Source: Brassica napus (taxonomy: Eukaryota; Streptophyta; Magnoliopsida; Brassicales; Brassicaceae). From it: a DNA stretch of 64,000 bases. The DNA is taken from NCBI RefSeq assembly GCF_020379485.1, contig NW_026016985.1, positions 27,501 to 91,500 on the forward strand, in the 5' to 3' direction. The translations under genes were made by a program, and so were the position numbers. The notes beneath the pieces were generated by a model, which had not been told where the DNA came from, ran no database searches, and worked only from the letters and a program-made list of their open reading frames with translations. Below, piece by piece: positions 44,730-57,400 of the stretch (position 1 is the first letter of the stretch; each line of letters opens with the position of its first letter).

Positions 44730-45060
44730 AAAAGCTGAAGGATAAGTGCAAGGCGCTCAGCAAGACTGTGAAGAAGCAGGCAAAGACTTCAGCCAAGTTC
44801 ATGAAGAAAGTAGCTGATGTCTTAACTAGGGGAGGAATAGCTGGATGTAGCTCAGCCGATTTCGCTTTCGCGAACACCTCAAACCCCCAGCCCCCACCCC
44901 CGCCTGATGCTCTTGGCTTCCCCCTCACTGCTGCGCAGCTTCAGCGTAAGTGGAGGAACCCACCCACTCAGCCTTCCACTTCCGGCAACAAATCCCCACC
45001 TTCCCTCCTGACGACGACGATGCTGGGGCATCTGCCCCCACCTATTATCCATAGGAGGTA
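44666..45060 (+). pseudogene. Frameshifted C-terminus of the Athila-2 third ORF
   Basis: From about 44666 a -1 frame reads HDHIGRLQRWNKAQDRTIEKL and then a Lys-rich helix (KTVKKQAKTSAKFMKKV) with coiled-coil character, then a Pro-rich stretch. The continuity of composition with the upstream ORF, and the abrupt LRTER stop in the main frame, point to one small indel near 44650-44672. An ATG at 44768 could in principle start this part separately. Confidence 0.6.
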
Positions 45061-45158
45061 CTTCTTTCTCTCCCTTGTATATACCATTTCATTTTTGCAT
45101 ATTAGTTTTCTTCTCGGTATCTCCTTCTTTCTTTGACAACACAGAGACTGTGTAACTC

Positions 45159-45172
45159 AAGTTTGGGGGAGG
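45159..45172 (+). other. Internal polypurine-tract-like motif
   Basis: AAGTTTGGGGGAGG repeats the sequence of the true PPT (AAGTTTGGGGGAGT at 46571) 1.4 kb upstream, just after the third ORF. Confidence 0.6.
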
Positions 45173-45905
45173 TACCAAGCATTTGATCATGTTTGCTTTG
45201 ATTGTGTTTCATTTGAGTCATGCATTGCACACCTATTTGCATAAAAAAAAAAAAAAAAAGATTTTTCATTTAGTTTGCATCATTTGCACCATTAGGAGAG
45301 TCTAGAGCATATAGGTTGCATTCACTTGCATTGGGAGCAATGATTTTAAATGCCTTGTAAAGAACACTACGTTGCACCATTGAGTAGCCATGCACCTCTC
45401 GAAAAGACTTGTATGTTTCGAGCCTTGAAAACTCTTCTTGAAACTTGTTGATTGCTGAAACTCAGTCTTTGAAGCCAACTACAACCTTATTAGAAATGAA
45501 TGAACTTAATGCTTCTTGCTTAGGGTCCCTTGTGTACTGAGTCATGGCTATACACACTGGAGTTGTCACATCTTTTATGCCAATCTTTTTGACAAACTCT
45601 AGTGGTAGACCACTCCCAAAACCTTTCCTTCCTTTTAAGCTTTCATTGTTTGATGAGTGAGGCCTTCTTCGGAAAGTCTTACATGCGCATAATGTTGAGA
45701 GTATCGGGAACGACAATGCTTGATCTTCATTTTTGCTAGATTGGACACTCTTTTGTCTAGCTATAGGTGGGAGGGTGAGTGTTGTGATCATGATTTGGGA
45801 GAAATGAAAAATAAAAAGGATAGACTCTTTGTGCTTAAGTGAATTGATTTTCTGGGATAAGTAGAGAACCTCTAGCTCTAGTTTTGAAAAGTCTTGGCCC
45901 CCAAC

Positions 45906-45944
<39 letters not shown>

Positions 45945-46570
45945 AATCGAAAAAAAAAAAAGAAAAGAAAGAAAAGGGGGCTAGCAAAGTTGTTAGGAGC
46001 TAAGAAATGTTTTGAGGTTGTAGAAAAATCCCTTGTAGATTTCAAAAAGAAAGAGTTAAAGTTCTTAAGATCTTTTGGTGAGAGATGTGAGTTGGGTTTG
46101 ACATTTGGGAATGATTGTGTAATTGTATGTTTGGGAAAAGGGTAGAACAATGGAGATTGAGCATTGTATGCATGAGTTGGTCCCTTTCTTAGATATATTA
46201 TGTGCAATGTCAAGGCTACTTGTTTTGAGAGTAAACCACCTTAAAGATCATATGTTTTGAACCTCTTGAATCACTTGAATAAAAGCCTTCCCTTACCCAA
46301 CCAAGTGACTTGGACCAACGGACCATTTGCAAGAATTCACCTGATGTTTTGTGCTTAATGAATGTGAGAGTTGGTTGATTTGAATGTGTGGATGCTTGAT
46401 GATGAGTGTAGGGACAAAAGGATTTGAGATAGGCCTAGAGAAGCTAGAGTGTAATAAGAGAGTGTGCTAATTATATTCGCTAGTTGTGTTTCTTTTGGCT
46501 ATGAGCTCCCACCTTCAAACCTCTCTCCTTGCAAGTTCTAGAAAGTTCACTTGAGGACAAGTAAAAGAAC

Positions 46571-46584
46571 AAGTTTGGGGGAGT
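46571..46584 (+). other. Athila-2 polypurine tract
   Basis: AAGTTTGGGGGAGT is directly followed by the 3' LTR TGATATC. Position and purine content fit the plus-strand primer. Confidence 0.88.
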
Positions 46585-48050
46585 TGATATCTTGCATATT
46601 TACATTGTTTTATCCATTTATTCATATGCATTTTCATCATATAGATTAGGACTTAGCCATGTCTAGGTTGCATTTTGCATGCATATGTCTCTATCAGGTA
46701 TTTGAGTACCACATGGAGTTTCTGGAGACATTTGGGTGCATTTGGAGCTCAAAAGGAGGTGATTAGAGTGATCTTTGGACGAGCACTGCCGGAGCGACCT
46801 CTCGGAGCGACGGCATGAGGTCGCTGTGCACCACATTCCGGAGCGACTCATCCAGAGCGACTGCACAAGGTCGCTCGCGTTTTCACGTCTGGAGACACAC
46901 ATTTACACCTCGGAGCGACCTTCCAGAGCGACGTGCTGAAGTCGCTCCCGAAGCTCAGAGCGACCATACCAGAGCGACAGGGAGAAGTCGCTCGCGTTTT
47001 CATCACCCGGAGACGCGAGAACGAGCCCGGAGCGACCTCTCGCAGCGACACAGCGAGGTCGCTCCCGAAGCCTGGAGCGACTTGTCGGAGCGACGGGCTG
47101 AGGTCGCTCCGTGTTTTGTTTCTGCTCGAACTTGTGATTTCTCAAGGGCATTTTGGTCATTTCATTATGCACGTTTTTATTTTCTAAACCTATGTTTTAT
47201 TACTCTGTAAGCCACCAGGAGGCACATCATCTTTGTTCTTAGAAAACCACCAAAAACCTTTGGAAAGTGATCTCTTTGAATCAATTGATCAATTTTGTTA
47301 TTGAAATTCTGTGTTCCTTTTATTTCCTGTATTTCTCTACATGATTAATCTGAAATCCAACATGGGTTTAAGAGGGATCATGGAGATTAGTGAGTAATCA
47401 CCTTTTGAATTCATGGGTTAGGGAGATTAAGGGTGATTAGGTTAGAACTAGGATGTTTTAGTGTAGATCATTCATATTTCCTTGCTAGTAGAGTGAACAT
47501 AAAGCATCTTCTGAGTTGGCCACTCAATTGTTGATCCTTAGGCATTTCTCACCCGAAAGGTGTTCGACGAAATGCCCGAGACAACTCTCCTAGGCTTTTA
47601 GCATGCTCTGCCAAAGACATTTTGTTGTTAGAGATGCTAAGATAGCTAATAGACTTGTTAGTAATGATTGCTTTCATATATTCAACCAAAGACATTTGAT
47701 GTTTGAATTGTGTTTAGTAAATGAACATTCATCTAGACATAGAGTTTGTTTAGGATTGCGTCTAAGCTTAAGGTTAATAGATTGATTGATCGTTTGCCAT
47801 CTTTAGTTCGAAACTTGATCACCCGAGGTCTAATCCCTATATCCATGAGTTCTCTTTTCCAATAGTTAAGAAAGTATCATTTAGTTATTCCTTTTAATTA
47901 GTCATAGTTTAAAAACCCATCTAAATCATTGGTTGCACTTAGATTAAGTGATTACTTGCATTCTCGGTGCTTTGATATCTCTCAGAACTGGTTCGACAAT
48001 CATTTATACTACAACATTTGTCTTAGGAGCCTTGAAAACTCCTAACATCA
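46585..48050 (+). mobile_element. Athila-2 3' LTR
   Basis: 1,466 bp, the same length as the 5' LTR. Visible differences are an A/G change at 35226/47043, an indel plus substitution near 35763/47550, a T indel near 35829/47621 and a T/G change near 36228/48018. The GAGCGAC block is at 46782-47111. Confidence 0.95.
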
Positions 48051-48055
48051 AGTAA
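48051..48055. other. Target-site duplication of Athila-2, right copy
   Basis: AGTAA, identical to 34789-34793. The LARD-2 LTR then resumes with CCTAATGTTACTC. Confidence 0.93.
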
Positions 48056-51009
48056 CCTAATGTTACTCAGTGAGCTGGCGGCCTCTACCCGCAACCTAGA
48101 CTCTACCCAGACAACCCAAAATAACAATCAATCTAGCCCTAGCATGCAATAAAAGCTAAGGCTAAGCAAACCGTTACTAAGTTAGACTTGGCCTCCTGCC
48201 ATGATCTAGCTTCAAGTAACGGGAACCTGCATAAAAACAAGTCAACAAACAATCCCTAGTTAACCATATATACGCCTGAGTTCAATACTCATGTAGTGTT
48301 AGACACTTAGACTATACAAGTATCACTAGTCAATCGACCAACAATCAAACAAGAACATGATCGGCCAACCAATGATACCGCATAGCTTTAATATCCACCA
48401 CCCTTCACAAGCAATCCCTCAAACACATACAGGACAACGTCGGGCCTACAATAACCAAATACACACCAAGCCTAATCCGGTACCTAAACCAGACTTAGGA
48501 CTTAATGTCAGAACCTGCAAGCAAATCAATCAACCACAACCACAATAATAACTATAACTACGACTCGATCTAACACGTAACACCGTATATCGGTGCTACC
48601 CTAACTCGAGGATCCCATAACCCTCTACGACACACTAACACAACACTCTAACCTGGGCCCTGGTGACATCGTGTTCCTCCTCTCTATCGGCAATATCCTA
48701 TCTCCCTACCACAAAGGCCAGAAGAAGGAACTTTCAACCGACCGCGGCCCACAGTCCTTCGGGTGACCGCGCGACAGCCCACAGTCCTTCGGGTCACTGC
48801 CACATTACACCGTCGTGTAATCACTCAGCCATAGGCCATGATCCCGTCTCTCTGAGTCTTCCCGATCCAGCGAATAAGGGGTTTCCTTGAACCCGCTGGG
48901 TACGAGGCCGAGGAAACACTAATCACCCCTACACAAGCCTAGTATGGGCGGGTTACGCACATACTGTCGGCACACTCACACAACACAAACTCAATCTAGA
49001 ACCTAACCTAAAGATAGAGTTCCAGATCCTAACTAGACAGTCGACTCCACAAGACTAACCATAGTACCAGTAGTCCGGCCTATATGGCCTAAGACCCTTA
49101 GTACTAATAACTAAACAATAATATCAATACTAAACAAATAAATCAAACCGTTATCCAGATAGTCCAGCCTCCTGCTATGAAACTATCCTTAAAGATAACG
49201 GGAACCTGCACTCAACCATATCAACACGCAAGAATAGAAAACATGATGCATCCTAGCCCTAGTCCTAGTCAGGTTATTAACTCAGTCTTAATTCCATTCA
49301 TCTCAGCTTAGCCCTTGCTAAACTGAGTCCGGTTCCATAAATAAAATAACCCTAAGGACTCTACCATTCAATAACGTGATCATTCTAATCTATATGCAGA
49401 CTCGATCTACCCTAAATTCCAAGTGGAATTCAAACAAACCAACTCACAGTGTTCTAGGCAAGAAGCAGCTGGTTGATCGGAGAGGACATGGCCAAAACCC
49501 AAGGGACGCCTTGACTGGACTGGACTGGACTGATCTTGACTTGTACAGAACCTCCCCTGATACTGGTCTGGACTGAACGCAACTTGAACAGCACCTTCCT
49601 TAGCGTCTGAACAATTCTTCTGAAATCTGAACAGAGTATCGAACCATAACCTCGACTGAGCTGAAACCATGGAACTGAACTGATCTTGGACAGCAACTCC
49701 ACTTGATCATCAAAGAGTATGAGTAGAGTGGACAGATTGATTTGGGCAGAGCTTCCGCATAACAATTGCAGACAGAACTTCGCTTCTTGGTGAAGTATCG
49801 ATCTTCGGAACTCAGCTACACTCTCTTTCTCTCTCTCTCTCTAACCACGTTGCCTTGCTTCCCATCTGAATTGGTCTTCAATTTATTGATCTTCAGTTGG
49901 CCATAACCTTCCCTAGGCACTGACTTGAAATCAGTAGAGAAACTGATCTCGAAAACTCTCTAAAACTCTCGAAATAGCTCAGAACCTCTTACTTTCTTTT
50001 TCTACTTTTCTCTCAAGGTTTTAACTTGGTTTGGACAGGTCTGGATTTGAAGAAATGAGCTGGGGTCGTGGGGGTATTTATAGGAGACACCAGCCAATCA
50101 GCTTCAGGTTGGTGGCAGCCCGTGTGTCGCTCCGCATGGCTCCGGACGCATGCACGGCGACCCCTCGTGCTCCACATGGCTGGCTGCATGTACAGGACAC
50201 ATGCAGGACGCCACCACTCCTCCCAGATGTCAGGCTGCATGACTGGAGCTCATTCAAGGCGCCACACATCCTCACACATGTCGATCAGCATGCTTCGGTT
50301 GCATGCGTCGCGACATCTCGTGCTTGGCCAATCCACCTCGTGCTTCTACATGTCAAGCTGCATGTGCAGATTCCATGCATGGCGACACCTCGAGCTTCTC
50401 TTGACACTCAGCTGGTTAGACAGTTTCCACCACGTTCATATCCCTTAGATCAAGCCACCTCGAGCTTCTCGGTTCCTTTGCGCGATTTAGACCCTTCTTG
50501 TGAATTTCTGACCCGCGATCAATCCCGAATATTTTTCCGCTCCCATTCTGATTCTTTGAATATTTTTAATAAACTTCAGATGATGTCTGATATCCTTTAA
50601 AAATATTTCCCGAGCCTCCGGCTTCCTCAAAGAATTTCGTAATACCGAAATTAGGGTTTTCGCCCAACTTCGGGTTTTCCTGTCGTGCTTCAATCCCATC
50701 GTGCTTGCTTCCCGTCGTGCTTGCTTCCCGTCCTGCTTAATTCCCGTCCTGCTTCCGACTTATAATGTCTTCAGAATAATATTTTACTGATACGAAGATA
50801 TTCCGAGAAAACTTCGCGATGAAGAAACGTCAATCTTCCAAAACGTCGAGCTTCTAAACCGTCGTGCTTCAAAAAGGTAATTCTTCCAAAACTGCCGTAT
50901 GATCAATCTAAGACATTTCTAACAATGGTAGAGCAGCTTATCTCAACTCATGCTTCACTCACGATCCATTCTTCGACCTTCTCGTACTTCAAATTTCCCG
51001 ATCGATCTG
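48056..51009 (-). mobile_element. LARD-2 5' LTR, outer part
   Basis: It aligns with 30174-33121 almost base for base, including the TATA box (minus, 50075-50082), a shorter CT microsatellite near 49825 and the CATGC-rich block. It stops at GATCGATCTG, about 100 bp before the LTR terminus, and changes to satellite. Confidence 0.9.
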
Positions 51010-51764
51010 TGCTGACGGACACACACGGACCCACACGGACAGCCACGGACGTCCTGTGTCTGCTGATGGACAGCCACAGACAGCCACAGACGCCCTGTGT
51101 GTGCTGGCGGACACCAACAGACGTTCTGTGTGTACTGAACAGACAGCCCACTTAGGCCAACATCTCCCAAACAGTCCACGGGAAGGGTCAGTGTGCTGAG
51201 TCCAAGGACCAACGTGCTGATATGTGTACTGATGGACAGCCACGGACGTCCTGTGTGTGCTGATGGACAGCCACGGACGTCCTGTGTGTGCTGATGGACA
51301 CACACAGACACACATGGACAGCCACGGACGTCCTTATGTGTGCTGACGGACACACACGGACGTCCTGTGTGTGCTGACGGACACCAACAGACGTCCTGTG
51401 TGTACTCAACAGACAGCCCATGTCGGCCAATTTCACCCGAATTGTCCACAGGAAGGGCCAGCATGCTGAGTCCAAGGACCAGCGTGCTGATATGTGTACT
51501 GATGGGCAGCCACAGATGTCCTGAGTGTGCTGACGGACACACACGGACACACAAGGCCAGCCACGAACGTCATGTGTGTGCTGATGAACACACACGGACG
51601 TCCTGTGTGTGCTGACGGACACCCACCGAAGTCCTGTGTGTGCTGACGGACACCCACAGACGTCCTATGTGTGCTGCCGGACAGCCACGGACGTCCTGTG
51701 TGTGCTGGCGGACACCCACAGACGTCCTATGTGTGCTGACGGACACACACGGACAGCCACAGAC

Positions 51765-53128
51765 GTCCTGTGTCTGCTGATGGACAGCCACAGACGTCCT
51801 GTGTGTGCTGGCGGACACTTGGGCCAAAATTACCCAAACAGTCCACGGGAAGGGTTAGCGTGCTGAGTCCAAGGACCAACGTCCTGATATGTGTACTGAT
51901 GGACAGCCACGGATGTCCTGTGTGTGCTGATGGACACACACGGACAGCGACAGACGTCCTGTGTGTGTTGACGGACACACACGGACATCCTGTGTGTGCT
52001 GACAGACACCCACAGACGTTGTTTGTGTACTGAACAGACAGCCCACGTGGGCTAAAATCACCCGAACAGTCCACGGGAAGGGCCAGCATGCTTAATCCAA
52101 GGATCAGCGTGCTGATATATGTACTAATGGACAGCCACGAACGTCCTGTGTGTGCTGACGGACACACACGGACAGCCACAAACGTCCTTTGTGTGCTGGC
52201 GGACACCCACAGACGTCCTGTGTTTACTAAACAGACAGCCCACGTGGACCAAAATCACCCAAACAGTCCACGGGAAGGGCAGCGTGCTGAGTCCAAGGAC
52301 CAACGTGCTGATATGTGTACTGATGGAAAGCCACAGACGTCCTTTGTGTGCTGACGGACACATACGGACCCACACGGACAGCCACAGACGTCCTGTGTGT
52401 GCTGACGGACACACACGGACAGCCACGGACATCCTGTGTCTTCTGATGGACAGCCACAGACAGCCACAGACGTCCTGTGTGTGCTGGCGGACACCAACGG
52501 ACGTTCTGTGTGTACTGAACAGACAACCCACTTAGGCCAAAATCACCCAAACAGTCCACGGGAAGGGTCAATGTGCTGAGTCCAAGGACCAACGTGCTGA
52601 TATGTGTACTGATGGACAGCCACAGACGTCCTGTGTGTGCTGATGGACACACACAGACACACACGGACAGCCACAGACGTCCTGTGTGTGCTGGCGGACA
52701 CACACGGACATCCTGTGTGTGGTGACGGACACCCACAGACGTCCTGTGTGTACTCAACAGACAGCCCACGTCGGCCAATTTCACCCGAACAGTCCAGGGG
52801 AAGGGCCAGCGTGCTGAGTCCAAGGACCAGCGTGCTGATATGTGTACTGATGGACAGCCACAGACGTCCTGTGTGTGCTGACGGACACACACGGACACAT
52901 AAGGCCAGCCACGAACGTCCTGTGTGTGCTGACGAACACACACGGACATCCTGTGTGTGCTGACGGACACCCACACACGTCCTATGTGTGCTGACGGACA
53001 CCCACGGACGTCCTGTGTGTGCTGCCGGACAGCCACGGACAGTCACAGACGTCCTGTGTGTGCTGCCGGACACCCACGGACGTCATGTGTGTGCTGACCG
53101 ACACACACGGACAGCCATAGCCACAGAC
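51765..53128. repeat. 1,364-bp higher-order repeat, copy A
   Basis: This segment is repeated directly after itself at an offset of 1,364 bp with very few changes (for example CATCC/CGTCC at 51987/53351). It contains one full round of the anchor classes. Confidence 0.88.
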
Positions 53129-54492
53129 GTCCTGTGTCTGCTGATGGACAGCCACAGACGTCCTGTGTGTGGTGGCGGACACTTGGGCCAAAATTACCCA
53201 AACAGTCCACGGGAAGGGTTAGCGTGCTGAGTCCAAGGACCAACGTCCTGATATGTGTACTGATGGACAGCCACGGATGTCCTGTGTGTGCTGATGGACA
53301 CACACGGACAGCGACAGACGTCCTGTGTGTGTTGACGGACACACACGGACGTCCTGTGTGTGCTGACAGACACCCACAGACGTTGTTTGTGTACTGAACA
53401 GACAGCCCACGTGGGCTAAAATCACCCGAACAGTCCACGGGAAGGGCCAGCATGCTTAATCCAAGGATCAGCGTGCTGATATATGTACTAATGGACAGCC
53501 ACGAACGTCCTGTGTGTGCTGACGGACACACACGGACAGCCACAAACGTCCTTTGTGTGCTGGCGGACACCCACAGACGTCCTGTGTTTACTAAACAGAC
53601 AGCCCACGTGGACCAAAATCACCCAAACAGTCCACGGGAAGGGCAGCGTGCTGAGTCCAAGGACCAACGTGCTGATATGTGTACTGATGGAAAGCCACAG
53701 ACGTCCTTTGTGTGCTGACGGACACATACGGACCCACACGGACAGCCACAGACGTCCTGTGTGTGCTGACGGACACACACGGACAGCCACGGACATCCTG
53801 TGTCTTCTGATGGACAGCCACAGACAGCCACAGACGTCCTGTGTGTGCTGGCGGACACCAACGGACGTTCTGTGTGTACTGAACAGACAACCCACTTAGG
53901 CCAAAATCACCCAAACAGTCCACGGGAAGGGTCAATGTGCTGAGTCCAAGGACCAACGTGCTGATATGTGTACTGATGGACAGCCACAGACGTCCTGTGT
54001 GTGCTGATGGACACACACAGACACACACGGACAGCCACAGACGTCCTGTGTGTGCTGGCGGACACACACGGACATCCTGTGTGTGGTGACGGACACCCAC
54101 AGACGTCCTGTGTGTACTCAACAGACAGCCCACCTCGGCCAATTTCACCCGAACAGTCCAGGGGAAGGGCCAGCGTGCTGAGTCCAAGGACCAGCGTGCT
54201 GATATGTGTACTGATGGACAGCCACAGACGTCCTGTGTGTGCTGACGGACACACACGGACACATAAGGCCAGCCACGAACGTCCTGTGTGTGCTGACGAA
54301 CACACACGGACATCCTGTGTGTGCTGACGGACACCCACACACGTCCTATGTGTGCTGACGGACACCCACGGACGTCCTGTGTGTGCTGCCGGACAGCCAC
54401 GGACAGTCACAGACGTCCTGTGTGTGCTGCCGGACACCCACGGACGTCATGTGTGTGCTGACCGACACACACGGACAGCCATAGCCACAGAC
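53129..54492. repeat. 1,364-bp higher-order repeat, copy B
   Basis: This is the second copy. Similarity carries on to about 54615 as the start of a third round, after which the sequence diverges (GTCCTTATATTG instead of GTCCTGATATGTG). Confidence 0.88.
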
Positions 54493-57400
54493 GTCCTGTG
54501 TCTGCTGATGGACAGCCACAGACGTCCTGTGTGTGGTGGCGGACACTTGGGCCAAAATTACCCAAACAGTCCACGGGAAGGGTTAGCGTGCTGAGTCCAA
54601 GGACCAACGTCCTTATATTGTACTGATGGACAGCCACGGACGTCTTGTGTGTGCTGATGGACACACACGGACAGCCACAGACATCCTGTGTGTGCTGACT
54701 GACACCGACAAACGTCGTGTGTGTACTGAACAGACAGCCCACGTGGGCTAAAATCACCCGAACAAATCCACGGGAAGGGCCAGCATGCTAAGTCCAAGGA
54801 CCAGTGTGCTGATATGTGTACTGATGGACAGCCTCGAACGTCCTGTGCGTGCTGGCGGACACATACAGACACACACGGACAGCCACGGACGTCCTGTGTG
54901 TGCTGACGGACACACACGAACCCACACGGACAGCCACGGACGTCATGTGTCTGCTGATGGACAGCCACAGACAGCCTCAGACGTCCTATGTGTGCTGGCG
55001 GACACCAACGGACGTTCTGTGTGTACTGAACAGACAGCCCACTTAGGCCAAAATCTCCCAAACAGTCCACGGAATGGGTCAGTGTGCTGGGTCCAAGGAC
55101 CAACGTGCTGATATGTGTACTGATGGACAGCCACGGACGTCCTGTGTGTGCTGATGGACACACAGACACACACGGACAGCCACGGACGTCCTGTGTGTGC
55201 TGACGGACACACACGGACGTCCTGTGTGTGCTGACGGACACCCACAGACGTCCTGTGTGTACTCACCAGACAGCCCACGTTGGCCAATTTCACCCGAACA
55301 GTCCAAGGGAAGGGCCAGCGTGCTGAGTCCAAGGACAAGCGTGCTGATATGTGTACTGATGGACAGCCACAGACGTCCTGTGTGTGCTGACGGACACACA
55401 CGGACACACAAGGCCAGCCACGAACGTCCTGTGTGTGCTGACGAACACACACGGACGTCCTGTGTGTGCTGACGGACACCCACAAACGTCCTGTGTGTGC
55501 TGACGGACACCCACAGACGTCCTGTGTGTGCTGACGGACACCCACAGACGTCCTGTGTGTGCTGTCGGACAGCCACGGACAGCCACGGACGTCCTGTGTG
55601 TGCTGGCGGACACCCACTGACGTCATGTGTGTGCTGACCGACACACACAGACAGCCACCGACGTCCTGTGTCTGTTGATGGACAGCCACAGACAGCCACA
55701 GACGTCCTGTGTGTGGTGGCGGACACTTGGGCCAAAATTTCTCAAACAGTCCACGGGACGGGTTAGCGTGCTGAGTCCAAGGACCAACGTCCTGATATGT
55801 GTACTGATGAACAGCCACGGACGACCTGCGTGTGCTGATGGACACAGAAGGACACACACAGACACACACGGACAGCCACGGACGTCCTGTGTGTGCTGGC
55901 GGACACCCACGGACGTCCTGTGTGTACTGAACAGACAGCCCAAGTGGGCCAAAATCACCCAAACAGTCCACGGGAAAGGTTCAGCGTGCTGAGTCCGAGG
56001 ACCAACGTGCTGATATGTGTACTGATGGACAGCCACAGATGTCCTGTGTGTGCTGACGGACTCACACGGACACACACAGACAGCAACGGACGTCCTGTGC
56101 GTGCTGACGGACACACACGGACATCCACAGACGTCCTGTGTCTGCAGATGGACAGCCACAGACAGCCACAGACGTCCTGTGTGTGCTGGCGGACACTTGG
56201 GCCAAAATTACCCAAACAGTCCACGGGAAGGGTTAGCTTGATGAGTCCAAGGACCAAAGTCCTGATATGTGTACTGATGGACAGCCACAGACATCCTGTG
56301 TGTGCTGACTGACACCGGCAAACGTCGTGTTTGTACTGAACAGACAGCCCACGTGGGCTAAAATCACCCGAACAAGTCCACGGGAAGGGCCAGCATGCTG
56401 AGTCCAAGGACCAGTGTGCTGATATGTGTACTGATGGACAGCCTCGAACGTCCTGTGCGTGCTGGCGGACACATACGGACACACACGGACAGCCACGAAC
56501 GTACTGTGTGTGCTGACGGACACACACGGACCCACACGGACAGCCACGGACGTCCTGTGTCTGCTGATGGATAGCCACAGACAGCCACAGACGTCCTGTG
56601 TGTGCTGGCGGACACCAACAGACGTTCTGTGTGTACTGAACAGACAGCCCACTTAGGCCAAAATCTCCCAAACAGTCCACGGGAAGGGTCAGTATGCTGA
56701 GTCCAAGGACCAACGTGCTGCTATGTGTACTGATGGACAGCCACGGACGTCCTGTGTGTGCTGACGGACAGCCACGGACGTCCTGTGTGTGCTGACGGAC
56801 ACCCACAGACGTCCTGTGTGTACTCAACAGACAGCCCACGTCGGCCAATTTCACCCGAATAGTCCACAGGAAGGGCCAGCGTGCTGAGTCCAAGGACCAG
56901 CGTGCTGATATGTGTACTGATGGACAGCCACAGATGTCCTGAGTGTGCTGACGGACACACAAGGCCTGCCACGAACGTCCTGTGTGTGCTGACGAACACA
57001 CACGGACGTCCTGTGTGTGCTGACGGACACCCACACACGTCTTATGTGTGCTGACGGACACCCACAGACGTCCTGTGTGTGCTGCCGGACAGCCACGGAC
57101 AGTCACAAACGTCCTGTGTGTGCTGCCGGACACCCACGGACGTCATGTGTGTGCTGACCGACACACACGGACAGCCACAGACGTCCTGTGTCTGCTGATG
57201 GACAGCCACAGACAGCCACAGACGTCCTGTGTGTGGTGGCGGACACTTGGGCCAAAATTACCCAAACAGTCCACGGGAAGGGTTAGCGTGCTGAGTCCAA
57301 GGACCAACGTCCTGATATGTGTACTGATGGACAGCCACGGACGTCTTGTGTGTGCTGATGGACACACACGGACAGCCACAGACATCTTGTGTGTGCTGAC

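Larger units (their letters stand above)
45137..46584 (+). other. Athila-2 3' non-coding region with poly-A tracts
   Basis: There is no domain-bearing frame. It contains A tracts at 45243-45259 and 45908-45942, then A-rich sequence to about 45975, and two AAGTTTGGGGGAG motifs, one at each end (45159-45172 and 46571-46584). Minus-strand frames at 45462-45791 and 45878-46213 are T/F-rich or featureless and were not called. Confidence 0.7.
34794..48050 (+). mobile_element. Athila-2: young, nearly complete Athila element (13,257 bp)
   Basis: The element has two 1,466-bp LTRs with TGATATC...CATCA ends, a 5-bp target duplication, tRNA-Asp-type PBS, gag-protease ORF, RT-RNase H-integrase ORF, an ATHILA-type third ORF and a PPT. 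The LTRs differ at only about five positions by eye, so insertion was recent. It sits inside the hairpin of the LARD-2 LTR. Two frame breaks (39240-39290 and near 44670) are the only obvious lesions. All coding runs on the plus strand, opposite to the host LARD. Confidence 0.96.
29549..51009 (-). mobile_element. LARD-2: long-LTR non-autonomous element, split by Athila-2
   Basis: On the minus strand the order is 5' LTR (51009 down to 48056, then 34793 to 34169), PBS, 947-bp internal region, PPT and 3' LTR (33221-29549). Athila-2 with its target duplication occupies 34794-48055. The two LTRs look almost identical where both exist, so the insertion is young. It belongs to the same family as LARD-1, with more divergence. 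The outer 100 or so bases of the 5' LTR are missing where it meets satellite at 51009/51010. No enzymatic domain is encoded. Confidence 0.88.

Noticed and set aside
45878..46213. Minus-strand frame with poly-Phe, and plus-strand poly-Lys frame at 45894-46145
   Set aside because: Translation of the poly-A tract in the Athila-2 3' non-coding region.
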